From NCBI GenBank assembly GCA_002066995.1, contig MWTC01000030.1:1-62809 (forward strand): 62,809 nt of DNA, read 5' to 3'. Made by a program: the position numbers and the translations under genes. Under the pieces are notes generated by a model. It did no database searches. It was not told the DNA's origin and worked only from the letters and a program-made list of their open reading frames with translations. Shown here one piece after another: positions 1 to 8,683 of this stretch. Within the stretch, counting starts at the first letter, position 1. Every line of letters starts with the position of its first letter. This DNA is from Sphingobacteriales bacterium UTBCD1. GTDB lineage: Bacteria; Bacteroidota; Bacteroidia; Chitinophagales; Chitinophagaceae.

Positions 1-420
1 CTTTGCGGCCTCTGCGGTTAAGCTTTTTTTACCGCAAAGAGCACAAAGTTTTTCGCAAAGAACACAGAGACTGCTTTGCGAACTCTGCGGGCACCTTTAC
101 GATCTCTGCGGTTAATTTTTTCTTAGCGAAAAGAAAATAAAGAACACTTTGCGGTCTCTGCGGTTATATTTTCTTTACCACAAAGGACGCAGAGATTTTC
201 GCAAAGAACACAGAGACTGCTTTGCGAACTCTGCGGGCACCTTTACGATCTCTGCGGTTAATTTTTTCTTACCGAAAAGAAAACAAAGAATACTTTGCGG
301 CCTCTGCGGTTAAGCTTTTTTTTCCGCAAAGAGCACAAAGTTTTTCGCAAAGAACACAGAGACTGCTTTGCGAACTCTGCGGTTATATTTTCTTTACCGA
401 AAAGGACACTGAGAAGAATA
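1..420. repeat. 146-bp-period tandem repeat array (about 2.8 units)
   Basis: Three successive units begin at 1, 147 and 293 with CTTTGCGG(C/T)CTCTGCGGTTA, so the period is exactly 146 bp; the last unit breaks down near 415. Each unit also contains the inverse form (CCGCAAAGAGCACAAAG, CGCAAAGAACACAGAGA), so every unit can fold on itself and the array is rich in inverted repeats. Units 1 and 3 share the TAAGCTTTTTTT spacer; unit 2 has TATATTTTCTTTACC, a different subtype. The array starts at base 1, so it probably extends left of the window. The reading frame over its right part is incidental, because 146 is not a multiple of three and successive units fall in different frames. Confidence 0.9.
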
Positions 421-512
421 TTGAAGTATTGATTCCCAATTGGGCAACTGCGATGTTTTTCGGGAACATTGTTTATACTTCATTGCTGGTTTGCTCTATT
501 CCGGCCTTAGCA

Positions 513-938
513 TCAGCGTAGCATTTTATAAAATTTTTCTATCTCTGCTGCCTCAGACGAAGAAAGAATTTCATTGTTATCGTACTTTGTTTTCAGGAAC
601 AGGACTCTTTTATGTTGAGGAAATTTCTCCAGAATAGCAGCGATGAGTTCTCCCTGTCTTGTACTTTTTTTATACAACGGTGCGGGAGCCGGCAAAGCTG
701 ATTTATACCGGGTAGGTTTTTTCAGAATAATGGCTTCGAGAGTGGATAGTTTTGCAAGAGGAATGCTTTTTACACTCACAGCTTTCCTGTACAAGCCTTC
801 CAGTTGCTTTTTACTGAGTCCCCCCCTTTCCATATACTGGTAAGACAGGCTCTGAATAAAAGCAGACCCGGGATTATCTGCCAGCACCAGTTTCAATACA
901 TCGCTGATCACATCTACATCCGGTCTTTTTCTGTCCAT
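513..938 (-). CDS. Conserved hypothetical protein, 141 aa
   Basis: A small, charged, soluble-looking protein without signal peptide or membrane segment. The N-terminal half (DVISDVLKLVLADN, then SLSYQYMERGGLSKKQLEGLY) looks helical and the C-terminal third (ILEKFPQHKRVLFLKTKYD) is basic. The ATG at 938 is the only plausible start. It ends close to the repeat array at 1-420, with opposite-strand repeats beyond its stop, and a short spacer separates it from the divergent sugar dehydrogenase gene. I do not recognise a family and assign no function; the coding call rests on length and composition. Confidence 0.7.
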   Translation of the reverse strand: MDRKRPDVDVISDVLKLVLADNPGSAFIQSLSYQYMERGGLSKKQLEGLYRKAVSVKSIPLAKLSTLEAIILKKPTRYKSALPAPAPLYKKSTRQGELIAAILEKFPQHKRVLFLKTKYDNNEILSSSEAAEIEKFYKMLR

Positions 939-1197
939 GATTTTTCGTTAGTAAAATGAAAGTAGGGATTTTTTCCGGAAAAAAACGGGAAGGCTCTCTC
1001 TAACAGATCACTCCCCTTTGTTATGATAATGATGAAAATAAAAATTACAGGATATATTATTGGGGCATTTGTTTTTACTATCATATAAACTGCCCCTTTG
1101 AAAAATTGGTGTGTTCTCATTTTCCTGAATCTTACAATCATCACACAACGGAAAGCAAATAAAATTTATTCCGTAAATTGAACGCAATTCTTTAACC

Positions 1198-2430
1198 ATG
1201 AGTACCAGCATTTTTCCCGTCAGTTTACTCCTGCTTGCCACATTAAGTTTGTGTCAACCACCGGCAACAAGACATTTTACCTCAACAACTAACAGGGATA
1301 CCCTGCCACCTGTAGAAACAAAAAATCCCAACACGGATTATCCTCCAGCCTTCAAAGGCCAGACCCGTATCGCAGGCATGGAAACAAAGACACCATATAA
1401 AAGTGAGATCCTTACAACTGAACTGAAACAACCCTGGGGCATTACCAGTTTACCGGATGGCAGATTCCTGATCACCCAGAAAGGAGGAACCATGGTGATC
1501 GTGAACAATAAAGGTGAGATCAGTCAGCCTATTACCGGCATTCCCGAAGTGAACAGCAAAGGACAGGGCGGTTTACTGGGACTGACCCTCGATCCTGATT
1601 TTACAAAAAACAGGATGGTCTATTGGGTGTATTCGTTGAGCACACCGGATGGCAACCTGACTGCCGTAGCCAAAGGCAGGCTTGCCCAGGATGAAAAGAC
1701 AATTGAAAATGCAGAAACAATTTACAAAGCAGTTCCGGCACACAACAGTAACCTGCATTATGGCGGAAGAATTTTATTTGATAAAACCGGTAACTTATTT
1801 GTATCAACCGGAGAACGATCGGACCTGGAAACAAGGCCGCAGGCACAATGGCTTAATTCTGCATTGGGAAAAGTATTAAGAATAACGAAAGAAGGCAAGC
1901 CGGCACCGGGAAACCCTTTTCTCAACAAAGAAGGTGCTTTCCCTGAGATCTGGTCTTATGGCCATAGAAATGTCCAGGGCCTTGCTTTTAATCCTTCAAC
2001 AGGTGATCTTTGGGAAGCAGAGTTTGGCCCCCGCGGCGGTGATGAGATCAACCTGGTACAGGCAGGTAAAAATTATGGATGGCCGGTTATCACCTACAGC
2101 TTTGAATACTCAGGAAAAAAAATCGGCGATGGCATCACACAAAAAGAAGGAATGGAACAACCTGTTTATTATTGGGACCCCGTTATCTCTCCCAGCGGAA
2201 TTGTTTTTTGCAGCAGTGATCATATCCCTGAATGGAAAAATAATTTATTTGTGTGTGCCTTAAGCGGAAGCCATATTGCCCGGTTAAGGATTGTCAATAA
2301 TAAAGTAACCGGAGAAGAAAGGCTCCTGGCCAATGAGGGACAGCGCTTCAGGGATATCACCCAGGGAAAAGACGGGAATCTGTATGCAGTTACCGACCAG
2401 GGAAGGTTATATAAACTTTCAAAAGATTAA
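1198..2430 (+). CDS. PQQ-dependent aldose sugar dehydrogenase (YliI/Asd type), exported
   Basis: This 410-aa protein belongs to the soluble glucose/sorbosone dehydrogenase family, six-bladed propellers that oxidise aldoses with pyrroloquinoline quinone in the periplasm. Visible family signatures are QPWGITSLPDGRFLITQKGG near residue 78, GQGGLLGLTLDPDF near 122, an LHYGGRILFD segment near 186, SYGHRNVQGLAF near 253 and EFGPRGGDEINLV near 275. The N-terminus (MSTSIFPVSLLLLATLSLC) is a signal sequence with a lipobox-like Cys19, so it may be a lipoprotein; residues 20-65 are a low-complexity linker. The gene stands alone and converges on the DUF6600-like gene. No PQQ synthesis genes are in the window, so the cofactor may be scavenged. 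Confidence 0.93.
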   Translation: MSTSIFPVSLLLLATLSLCQPPATRHFTSTTNRDTLPPVETKNPNTDYPPAFKGQTRIAGMETKTPYKSEILTTELKQPWGITSLPDGRFLITQKGGTMVIVNNKGEISQPITGIPEVNSKGQGGLLGLTLDPDFTKNRMVYWVYSLSTPDGNLTAVAKGRLAQDEKTIENAETIYKAVPAHNSNLHYGGRILFDKTGNLFVSTGERSDLETRPQAQWLNSALGKVLRITKEGKPAPGNPFLNKEGAFPEIWSYGHRNVQGLAFNPSTGDLWEAEFGPRGGDEINLVQAGKNYGWPVITYSFEYSGKKIGDGITQKEGMEQPVYYWDPVISPSGIVFCSSDHIPEWKNNLFVCALSGSHIARLRIVNNKVTGEERLLANEGQRFRDITQGKDGNLYAVTDQGRLYKLSKD

Positions 2431-2521
2431 CCCGGATAATTTTATCATACCGGTTCCTCAAATAAAATCATCAATGATCTTTTCATCCGGAGGAATCAAC
2501 AGTTCGCCATTCTCAGCGTGC

Positions 2522-3829
2522 TTATGATTTTTTATCCTTCTTAAATGTTTTAGACGGTTTTATCTGCCTCGGTGGCCTGACGGATTTCTGACTATGCTGA
2601 ACCCTGAATTGTTTCGGATGATCGTTATTGACTTCAGTCCTTTTGGGCTGATCCCATTGTTGCTTAAAAGTTTTCTTTGATTCCGGAACATTGTTCATGG
2701 GTTTTATATCCGTGTTCGGCTGATTAGGTTTCATTGTCTGCATTCCCGTTGGTACAGATTGTGTTTTCTGATCCAATACTTTTTCCTTTTCCGCAGGAAC
2801 AACTTCTTTTCCATTTTCAAACGGAACATTTTCTTTTGTCTTTTCTGCAGGAAGTCCGTTATCTCTGATCAAATTATTTTTTACCGCTTTATTATTTCTG
2901 TTCTCTTCATTTACATTATTGGCGGAGCTATTCACTTCGCTCGTTTCATTATTCTTCACGGAAACAGGTCTTGCCTGCTGGTATGCTTCAAATTTTGCAG
3001 GCGCCGGTTTGTTTGCCGAAGTATTTTCCTTTACAGCAGGCCGGAATATTGTAAGCTGGTTTTTACTCACTGAACTTTGCCCCGGCTTATCAGAAGCAGC
3101 TATCTTCGTCATCGTCAAACGCTGGTTCGTTGCTTTTTCCACATCCTCCCGTTGCGGCCCGGTGAAATAATTACCTGTATTATTATTAGTTGTTTTGTAC
3201 ACATTGGTATTATTGATATTCGTTGTTTTCTGTATGTTGGTGTTATTGATAACCGTAACATTTTTCACGATGTTATTCACCTCGGTTATGTTTGTCGTTT
3301 TGTAATTATTGATCACGTAATTATTTATGTTGGTTTGTGTGATATTCCCCGACTGTACAAAATTCCAGGATCGGGCCGGAGGAGTCCATCCGGCAGAAAT
3401 GCCCACACTTATATGCGGCGCCAACGGAGCCCATCCATAATAGCCACCGCTTCTGCCCCACATTACCCATGCCGGCGCCCATTCATGACCCGGAAGCCAC
3501 ATCCATCCATAACCATCTTCGTACATCCATCTTCCGTAGTGAAAAGTTGCCCATCCCCACTGATAGTTGGAAACCCATGTCCACCCATAATTGGTAAATA
3601 CCCAGTGCCCATTGGTAGCGTAAGGCCTGAACCCTACCTCTACTGAAGGCATCCAAACATACCCGTATTGAGGATAATCAATCCACCTGCCGTAAGGAGA
3701 CAAATCATTGTAAAAAACATCGTATCCAACGGGCCCTTCTTCGGTTGCCTGAACCGAAACAGTTGTCCGGGAAGGGGAACAACCAATAGCCATAATGCAA
3801 ATGGCAGCAATGGGGAAAATATTTTTCAT
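2522..3829 (-). CDS. DUF6600-like lipoprotein with Asn/Thr-rich middle
   Basis: About 435 aa from the ATG at 3829, which gives a clean lipoprotein signal MKNIFPIAAICIMAIGC; the frame stays open to 3886 but that extension overlaps a hairpin and has no secretory character. Residues ~30-160 hold repeated aromatic motifs (YGRWIDYPQYGYVWMP, GHWVFTNYGWTWVS, YGRWMYEDGYGWMWLPG), the hallmark of DUF6600-type proteins. Residues ~170-235 are an Asn/Thr-rich run of short beta-like repeats (variants of NNTNIQKTTNINNTN), and the last ~180 residues are a polar, Lys/Pro/Gln-rich disordered tail ending KKDKKS. The likely location is the outer face of the envelope; the function is unknown. Two hairpins lie in its 5' leader. 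Confidence 0.85.
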   Translation of the reverse strand: MKNIFPIAAICIMAIGCSPSRTTVSVQATEEGPVGYDVFYNDLSPYGRWIDYPQYGYVWMPSVEVGFRPYATNGHWVFTNYGWTWVSNYQWGWATFHYGRWMYEDGYGWMWLPGHEWAPAWVMWGRSGGYYGWAPLAPHISVGISAGWTPPARSWNFVQSGNITQTNINNYVINNYKTTNITEVNNIVKNVTVINNTNIQKTTNINNTNVYKTTNNNTGNYFTGPQREDVEKATNQRLTMTKIAASDKPGQSSVSKNQLTIFRPAVKENTSANKPAPAKFEAYQQARPVSVKNNETSEVNSSANNVNEENRNNKAVKNNLIRDNGLPAEKTKENVPFENGKEVVPAEKEKVLDQKTQSVPTGMQTMKPNQPNTDIKPMNNVPESKKTFKQQWDQPKRTEVNNDHPKQFRVQHSQKSVRPPRQIKPSKTFKKDKKS

Positions 3830-3861
3830 GTGTATCTGTTTTAATTGTTGTGTTGTTACAC

Positions 3862-3914
3862 GCCTGCCTTGTGGCAGGCATTTCATTCGTCATAATCCCG
3901 GTCGCTTCCGGGAT
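3862..3914. repeat. Two adjacent short palindromes in the leader of the DUF6600-like gene
   Basis: GCCTGCC-TTGT-GGCAGGC (3862-3879) and ATCCCGG-TCGCTT-CCGGGAT (3895-3914) are perfect 7-bp stems with small loops, 15 bases apart. Neither is followed by a T-run on the minus strand, so they are poor terminators. They look like dispersed REP-type palindromes and would sit in the 5' untranslated region of the gene starting at 3829. Confidence 0.7.
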
Positions 3915-4287
3915 CATTGGATGCTGAAATAATTGTTTTTAAATTTTACTGACCTTTTCATACAAATAACTTTTATTGAGCTGATCCTGCTTTTGATTGG
4001 TTTTTATTAAAAAAGTTTATTCTGCATTTTCTATCCGGTAACAAACCAAATACCTATTGCTTTTAAAACAATAAAATGAAGGGGTCAATAACAAACCGCT
4101 AACATGAAAAAAAGAAAGCTTAACAGTGAAACATACCTGCAGGGGCTGGAATAGGTATCCCCCGGAAAATAATGCTCCGGAACCGGAAAAGAAATATTGC
4201 CCTGTATAAAGTGGACAGGATAGTAAACAGCAGTTTAAAAATGAAAGATCAAAGGCTTAACCTGCTGAAAACGGGTATATCCTGATC
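3915..4287. other. Intergenic stretch without recognised gene
   Basis: AT-rich, with stop codons in every frame. It lies upstream of the DUF6600-like gene and downstream of the UbiA-like gene (both minus strand), so it should contain the former's promoter. I found no convincing TTTG/TAnnTTTG pair and no RNA-like structure. Confidence 0.5.
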
Positions 4288-5274
4288 TTAATAACGGGAG
4301 AATAACAAAGCGCCGGCTATACCGCAAATCCCTTTTACCAGCATCAGCCCGTCAATAATGATCAGGTAATATAAAATAGGTTTGCGGCGATGCAGGGAAT
4401 AAGCAACCCATAACAACAATAAAAACGGAATCAGATTCACCAGGTAATGAACGGAAGTAAAAGATGACTCAAGTGCAAAAATGCTGAATGCTATCAACCC
4501 GACTACGATCAGCGGCAGCAGGATCATGAAAATAGTTTTGCGCAATCCTACCTGCACCACAAAGGTTTTGAGCTGCCGGTTTGCATCATCAGCATAATCT
4601 TTTATATCGAACATAATTGCCAGAACAGAAATATACATCCAGTTCTTCACAAAAAGCCAGAACACAAGAAAATTAAAATCATAATGCAGGTCATTTTGCC
4701 ATTGATGAAACATGGGCGGGTAAATGGTAACTGCCCCTGCCCATACAAAACCCACTACAAAAGGTTTTAGCCATCCTGTCCTTCTCAGGTTGATCCGGAA
4801 TACCGGGAAAAAAGCATTGCCATAATATAAGACTGCTATCACCGGTACGGAAAATAACATCAGCCATTCAGAAAGATGCAATGAAAAAATATGATGATAT
4901 TCCACTGCGGCAAGATCAATGGCACAGGCTGATGCCACCAGTAAAAAAAACATCTGTGTAATATTCAGCAACCGGTCGTTCCTGTGATACCAGGCAGTTC
5001 TCCTGTTATAATAATCATATTTCGCAGGCGGAGTCAGTTTGATCTTTCTTCCCAGGAATGCGATCCGGAAACTAATCTCCCCCATATATGCGTAATTATA
5101 ATAAACGATCGTTGCCGAACACAACAGCAGGTAAAACACAAACCTGTTCATCCCGATAGATTGCTGGAAAGAAGATTCAATAGCAAGCGATAAAGCGCAT
5201 AACGCATAAAAATAATTACCAAAAAAAATGAATTCAATTATTCTTTCTCTTATTAAAAACAGGCGTCTATTCAC
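4288..5274 (-). CDS. UbiA-like polytopic membrane protein
   Basis: 328 aa with about eight or nine hydrophobic helices. The segment MFDIKDYADDANRQLKT (near residue 222) resembles the second Asp-rich motif and following loop of UbiA prenyltransferases, which transfer prenyl chains to aromatic acceptors in the inner membrane. The first Asp-rich motif expected in the N-terminal third is missing; the corresponding helix reads YYNYAYMGEISFR. It is therefore either a divergent UbiA-superfamily member with altered chemistry or a membrane protein that merely shares the fold. The nearest gene downstream is the DUF6600-like lipoprotein, with a gap too large to imply co-transcription. Confidence 0.75.
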   Translation of the reverse strand: MNRRLFLIRERIIEFIFFGNYFYALCALSLAIESSFQQSIGMNRFVFYLLLCSATIVYYNYAYMGEISFRIAFLGRKIKLTPPAKYDYYNRRTAWYHRNDRLLNITQMFFLLVASACAIDLAAVEYHHIFSLHLSEWLMLFSVPVIAVLYYGNAFFPVFRINLRRTGWLKPFVVGFVWAGAVTIYPPMFHQWQNDLHYDFNFLVFWLFVKNWMYISVLAIMFDIKDYADDANRQLKTFVVQVGLRKTIFMILLPLIVVGLIAFSIFALESSFTSVHYLVNLIPFLLLLWVAYSLHRRKPILYYLIIIDGLMLVKGICGIAGALLFSRY

Positions 5275-5617
5275 AAATTAAAAATTAATAAAAGCACGTA
5301 TGATCCTGTCAGCAAAGTTTTTGATTCACCGGAAACTTTCATTTCAAAAAATTAACCCGGCAACTATCCTTACCTTTCAATTCCAAACAGAACCGGAGCC
5401 GGTATTTCAAAGATAGCATTAAGATCGCCGTAAAAACAGCAGCCGGCTTCACCCCTCATCCTGAGCTGATCTTGTTCTGTAAAATCCTACTCCTAATCTC
5501 TGATACAATGAAATATTCTTTTGTACCACCTTAAAAATGCGCTATATAAAAAGAATTTCTTCAATAGCTTATCTTTGCACCATTCAAAAAACGGAATTTA
5601 TCAAACCCTAATTAAGC
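5275..5617. other. Divergent intergenic region
   Basis: It separates the UbiA-like gene (minus) from the oxoamine synthase gene (plus) and must hold both promoters. Apart from the -7-type box at 5570-5577 I see no gene or structured element. Confidence 0.5.
5570..5577 (+). promoter_or_regulatory. Candidate Bacteroidota -7 box TATCTTTG
   Basis: TATCTTTG matches the Bacteroidota sigma-ABfr -7 consensus TAnnTTTG exactly and lies 40 bases before the ATG at 5618. No TTTG -33 box is visible at the usual spacing, so this is only a candidate. Confidence 0.45.
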
Positions 5618-6919
5618 ATGGCAGATATTTTTGAACACTTACTAAAAAACTACGGCCCTATCGGGCAACACAGAAAAAGAGCACATGGATATTTTGCATT
5701 TCCCAAACTTGAAGGTGAGATCAGCAGCCGGATGAAATTTCGCGGCAAAGACATGATCGTCTGGAGCCTGAACAATTATCTCGGGTTAGCCAATCATCCG
5801 GAAGTACGGAAGGCAGATACTGAAGCTACCGCAAAATACGGCCTGGCATTACCTATGGGCGCCCGCATGATGAGCGGCAACAGCGATCTTCATGAAAAAC
5901 TGGAAAGGGAGCTCGCAGAATTTGAAAAGAAAGAAGATTGCATCTTACTGAATTACGGATACCAGGGCATGGTAAGCCTCATTGATTCTTTGTGCAGCCG
6001 TCATGATGTGATCGTGTACGATGCGGAAAGTCATGCATGCATCATTGACGGACTGAGGTTGCATCCCGGCCATCGTTTTGTATTCAAACATAACGATATG
6101 GAGGATTGTGAAAAACAATTGCAGCGGGCTACAGCGCTGATCGAAAAACAAAATGCCGGAGGCATACTGGTGATCAGTGAAGGCGTGTTTGGCATGGCCG
6201 GTGACCAGGGCAAGCTGAAAGAAATAACAGCGTTGAAAAAGAAATATGAATTCAGGTTACTGGTGGACGATGCTCACGGCTTCGGCACATTGGGAAAAAC
6301 AGGAGCAGGTGCCGGTGAAGAGCAGGGTTGCCAGAATCAGATAGACCTTTATTTTTCAACTTTTGCCAAATCCATGGCTTCCATTGGCGCATTTGTGGCA
6401 GGACCGCATGAGATAATTGATTACATACGCTATAATATCCGTTCACAGATTTTTGCAAAAAGTTTACCGATGCCATTGGTTGTGGGAAACCTGAAACGGT
6501 TAGAACTGCTGCGCCACCATCCTGAGTTCAAGGAAAAACTGTGGTCGAATGCATTGAAACTCCAAAAAGGTTTGAAAGAAAACGGCTTTGATATCGGAAG
6601 TACTAATTCAGTGGTGACGCCTGTTTATATGAAAGGAGATGTACCCGAAGCAACGGAAATGGTGATGGACTTGCGGGAGAATTACGGCGTGTTTGCTTCC
6701 ATCATTGTTTACCCGGTTATTCCGAAAGGACATATTATATACCGGCTTATTCCTTCTGCTGTGCATACGGATGAGGATATTGCACTCACATTGAAAGCAT
6801 TTTCCGAAACAAAGAAAAAATTAGATGCAGGTAAATATAAAGCTGATGCAATACCTGATATGGCAGATGTCAGCGGAAAACGGTTTGATTATATTTTGAG
6901 TAAACCAAAAAATAAATAA
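5618..6919 (+). CDS. Alpha-oxoamine synthase family PLP enzyme (SPT / CFAT / KBL-like)
   Basis: A 433-aa fold-type I PLP enzyme. Family marks: NNYLGLANHPEV (residues ~50-61), a pocket around NYGYQGMVSLID, the DDAHGFGTLGKTG Asp/His region, and the Schiff-base lysine in STFAKSM (K251). The family condenses an acyl-CoA or acyl-ACP with an amino acid: serine in sphingolipid synthesis, cysteate in sulfonolipid synthesis, glycine in 2-amino-3-oxobutyrate synthesis, alanine in biotin synthesis. The extra N-terminal segment (KNYGPIGQHRKRAHGYFAFPKLEG) and the C-terminal tail are typical of a Bacteroidota paralogue distinct from the ~395-aa serine palmitoyltransferase. The exact substrate cannot be read from sequence. 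It is monocistronic, with its own terminator downstream. Confidence 0.9.
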   Translation: MADIFEHLLKNYGPIGQHRKRAHGYFAFPKLEGEISSRMKFRGKDMIVWSLNNYLGLANHPEVRKADTEATAKYGLALPMGARMMSGNSDLHEKLERELAEFEKKEDCILLNYGYQGMVSLIDSLCSRHDVIVYDAESHACIIDGLRLHPGHRFVFKHNDMEDCEKQLQRATALIEKQNAGGILVISEGVFGMAGDQGKLKEITALKKKYEFRLLVDDAHGFGTLGKTGAGAGEEQGCQNQIDLYFSTFAKSMASIGAFVAGPHEIIDYIRYNIRSQIFAKSLPMPLVVGNLKRLELLRHHPEFKEKLWSNALKLQKGLKENGFDIGSTNSVVTPVYMKGDVPEATEMVMDLRENYGVFASIIVYPVIPKGHIIYRLIPSAVHTDEDIALTLKAFSETKKKLDAGKYKADAIPDMADVSGKRFDYILSKPKNK

Positions 6920-6940
6920 GTAATTCACTATCCCAATGAT

Positions 6941-6974
6941 AAAAACTCTGATCAATCTGGTCAGAGTTTTTTTT
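6941..6974 (+). terminator. Rho-independent terminator of the oxoamine synthase gene
   Basis: A 7-bp stem ACTCTGA/TCAGAGT with a 9-base loop is followed directly by a run of about eight T, starting 22 bases after the stop at 6919. The A-run on the left arm makes it potentially bidirectional. Confidence 0.85.
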
Positions 6975-7022
6975 GTACAAATGTTTTGCTTAAAAGTTTG
7001 TAAAGAGTGCTTTAAAAAAGAA

Positions 7023-7098
7023 CCCCCGATGAAGATCGGGGGGCCCTAATCAAAAACCATTAACCATTAAACCTTATCCTATGAAAATTCATTGCTAA
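7023..7098 (+). ncRNA. Orphan leader-like element: GC hairpin, ACCATTAA repeats and a five-codon ORF
   Basis: A perfect 8-bp hairpin CCCCCGAT-GAAG-ATCGGGGG (7023-7042) is followed by GGCCCTAATC, then two tandem ACCATTA units, then ATGAAAATTCATTGCTAA (7081-7098), a five-codon reading frame ending at once. The arrangement looks like the 5' leader of a gene whose body has been lost; no ORF follows on this strand for 500 bases. It could instead be a small structured RNA. The label ncRNA is provisional. Confidence 0.35.
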
Positions 7099-7621
7099 TA
7101 TCGGAATAATTATTCAATACAAGCAAAACAATTTTATTTTTTTTGCTCCGCTGAACCAAAATTTCTTGCAGCGATTTTATTTCTTATACTTTTCCGAATC
7201 GGCGGCAAACGATTGCATAAGTAAATGATCTGAAGCCCTTCTAAAGGGAATTACTGCCCTTTCATTGTGAAATTTTAAAGTTCACAGGGCACGCAAATTC
7301 CTGCAAAAAAAGCTCAGAACATGAAGAAAATCTGTCAACTAAGAATATACTCTTAACAAAAATGTCGGTGTTTGTTTACACAGGAGAAAGAAAACCAAAC
7401 AATCTCAAAAATGAATTTCACACATTCCTGCTTTCTGTTTCACCCGGAATATTCCTGCGGTAAAAAGTGAAATAAATTCAGGCAAGAAAAATTATTTCCG
7501 GGATATAGTGATGCCGGGGCTAAATTATTATTTCCCCGCCAGGCAGATTTACTGCTATCAGGAGAGAAAATTAAAATTAGTATCACTCACCTTTTTGCTG
7601 CGATAAATTACCCTGTGAAAT
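7099..7621. other. Gene-free stretch
   Basis: AT-rich, no ORF of meaningful length in six frames and no recognised RNA. It separates the leader-like element from the 3' end of the MFS gene. It could be decayed coding sequence, but I could not see a family in it. Confidence 0.5.
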
Positions 7622-8683
7622 TTATAAGCCCTGTTCAATTTTTTTATTGGATGCAAAAAACAAAAGAGCCAGCATAATACCTCCGGAGGCCCATATAAAA
7701 ATATCTGAGAGAATCACTGACCGGAAGGGCGTATAAAAAAGGATAGCTCCCAAAATAATGGCGGCGCCAAACGATAAACCGATGGCACGTTCGGTTTTTC
7801 CTTTCAGGGACCGGATCAGTAACATGGTTGTAGACGGAATACTTGATTGAAGCAGTCCGATCCCGATGCAAAACAGGATAATTTCTTCCCTGAAAAAAGT
7901 GATCAGCGGAGTAGCAAAGCCCAGTGAAATAAACGTATACCATTTCCACCCTACCCGGTCGGAGATCCAGCCTCCTGCCAATTTTCCAACGAAAGCGGAA
8001 GCTGCAATTGCGATCAGCCAGTGGTAATTATTTTCATGGATCAATTGAAAAATATTCCAGACTGCAGAACGAAGTGAGATAATGGTCAGCAAGAGGATCA
8101 TAATAAGATCGTGCCGGTCTAGCTGAAATTTTTTTTCTGAAACCGTTTCATTGTTTTCTGTCATTCCTGTCTTATTTCTTTCCTGCGTTAGAAATGCCAG
8201 AGACCCGAGTACCAGGAGCGCAGCGAACAGCAGCCAGGATAAAATGGAAATATTCCGATACGCAAAATATCCGCCGAGGATAAGACCTACAACACCGGGT
8301 GCAGCAAACATACCGATCATTGTCGCCTTGTTTTTTTCTGCACAAATGGTGCCACCTGCAACATGGTAAATGGCAGATGCCACTCCAGCCAATACCAGTG
8401 AAAGCCGGATGTAATAAGAAAAACAGATAAGAGCAGCAATGTTCAACGCATAAGCAATCAATAAGAACTTTTTCGGGGTTTTCATTTTCTCCAAAAGCAA
8501 TGCGACGGGATATTGTCCGCCGAAAGCCAGCAGGTTGTACATAAATAACCCCATTCCGGTCTGAATTAATCCGGTATTCAGCTGCACCAGGGACCCCAAA
8601 AAATATCCGGCAATCATATCATTCAGCCCATGACCGGAGCCAAGCATTAAAACAACACTGAGCTTATTTTTGAAAAATTTCAT
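7622..8683 (-). CDS. MFS transporter
   Basis: 353 aa from the ATG at 8683, with about 11-12 hydrophobic helices and a polar central loop (QERNKTGMTENNETVSEKK, near residue 165) between two six-helix halves, as in the major facilitator superfamily. I chose 8683 over the longer frame to 8749 because MKFFKNKLSVVLMLGSGHGLNDM is a normal MFS start, and its ATG overlaps the stop of the upstream gene as TAATG, indicating translational coupling. HGLNDMIAGYFLG resembles fosmidomycin-resistance-type and other drug exporters, but no substrate can be assigned. Confidence 0.88.
   Translation of the reverse strand: MKFFKNKLSVVLMLGSGHGLNDMIAGYFLGSLVQLNTGLIQTGMGLFMYNLLAFGGQYPVALLLEKMKTPKKFLLIAYALNIAALICFSYYIRLSLVLAGVASAIYHVAGGTICAEKNKATMIGMFAAPGVVGLILGGYFAYRNISILSWLLFAALLVLGSLAFLTQERNKTGMTENNETVSEKKFQLDRHDLIMILLLTIISLRSAVWNIFQLIHENNYHWLIAIAASAFVGKLAGGWISDRVGWKWYTFISLGFATPLITFFREEIILFCIGIGLLQSSIPSTTMLLIRSLKGKTERAIGLSFGAAIILGAILFYTPFRSVILSDIFIWASGGIMLALLFFASNKKIEQGL

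Noticed and set aside
1-420. CRISPR array
   Set aside because: The whole 146-bp unit repeats, with no conserved short repeat separated by unique spacers and no cas genes.
222-521. 99-aa open frame over the repeats
   Set aside because: It arises from repeat sequence in one frame; the 146-bp period shifts frame between units, so it has no coding character.
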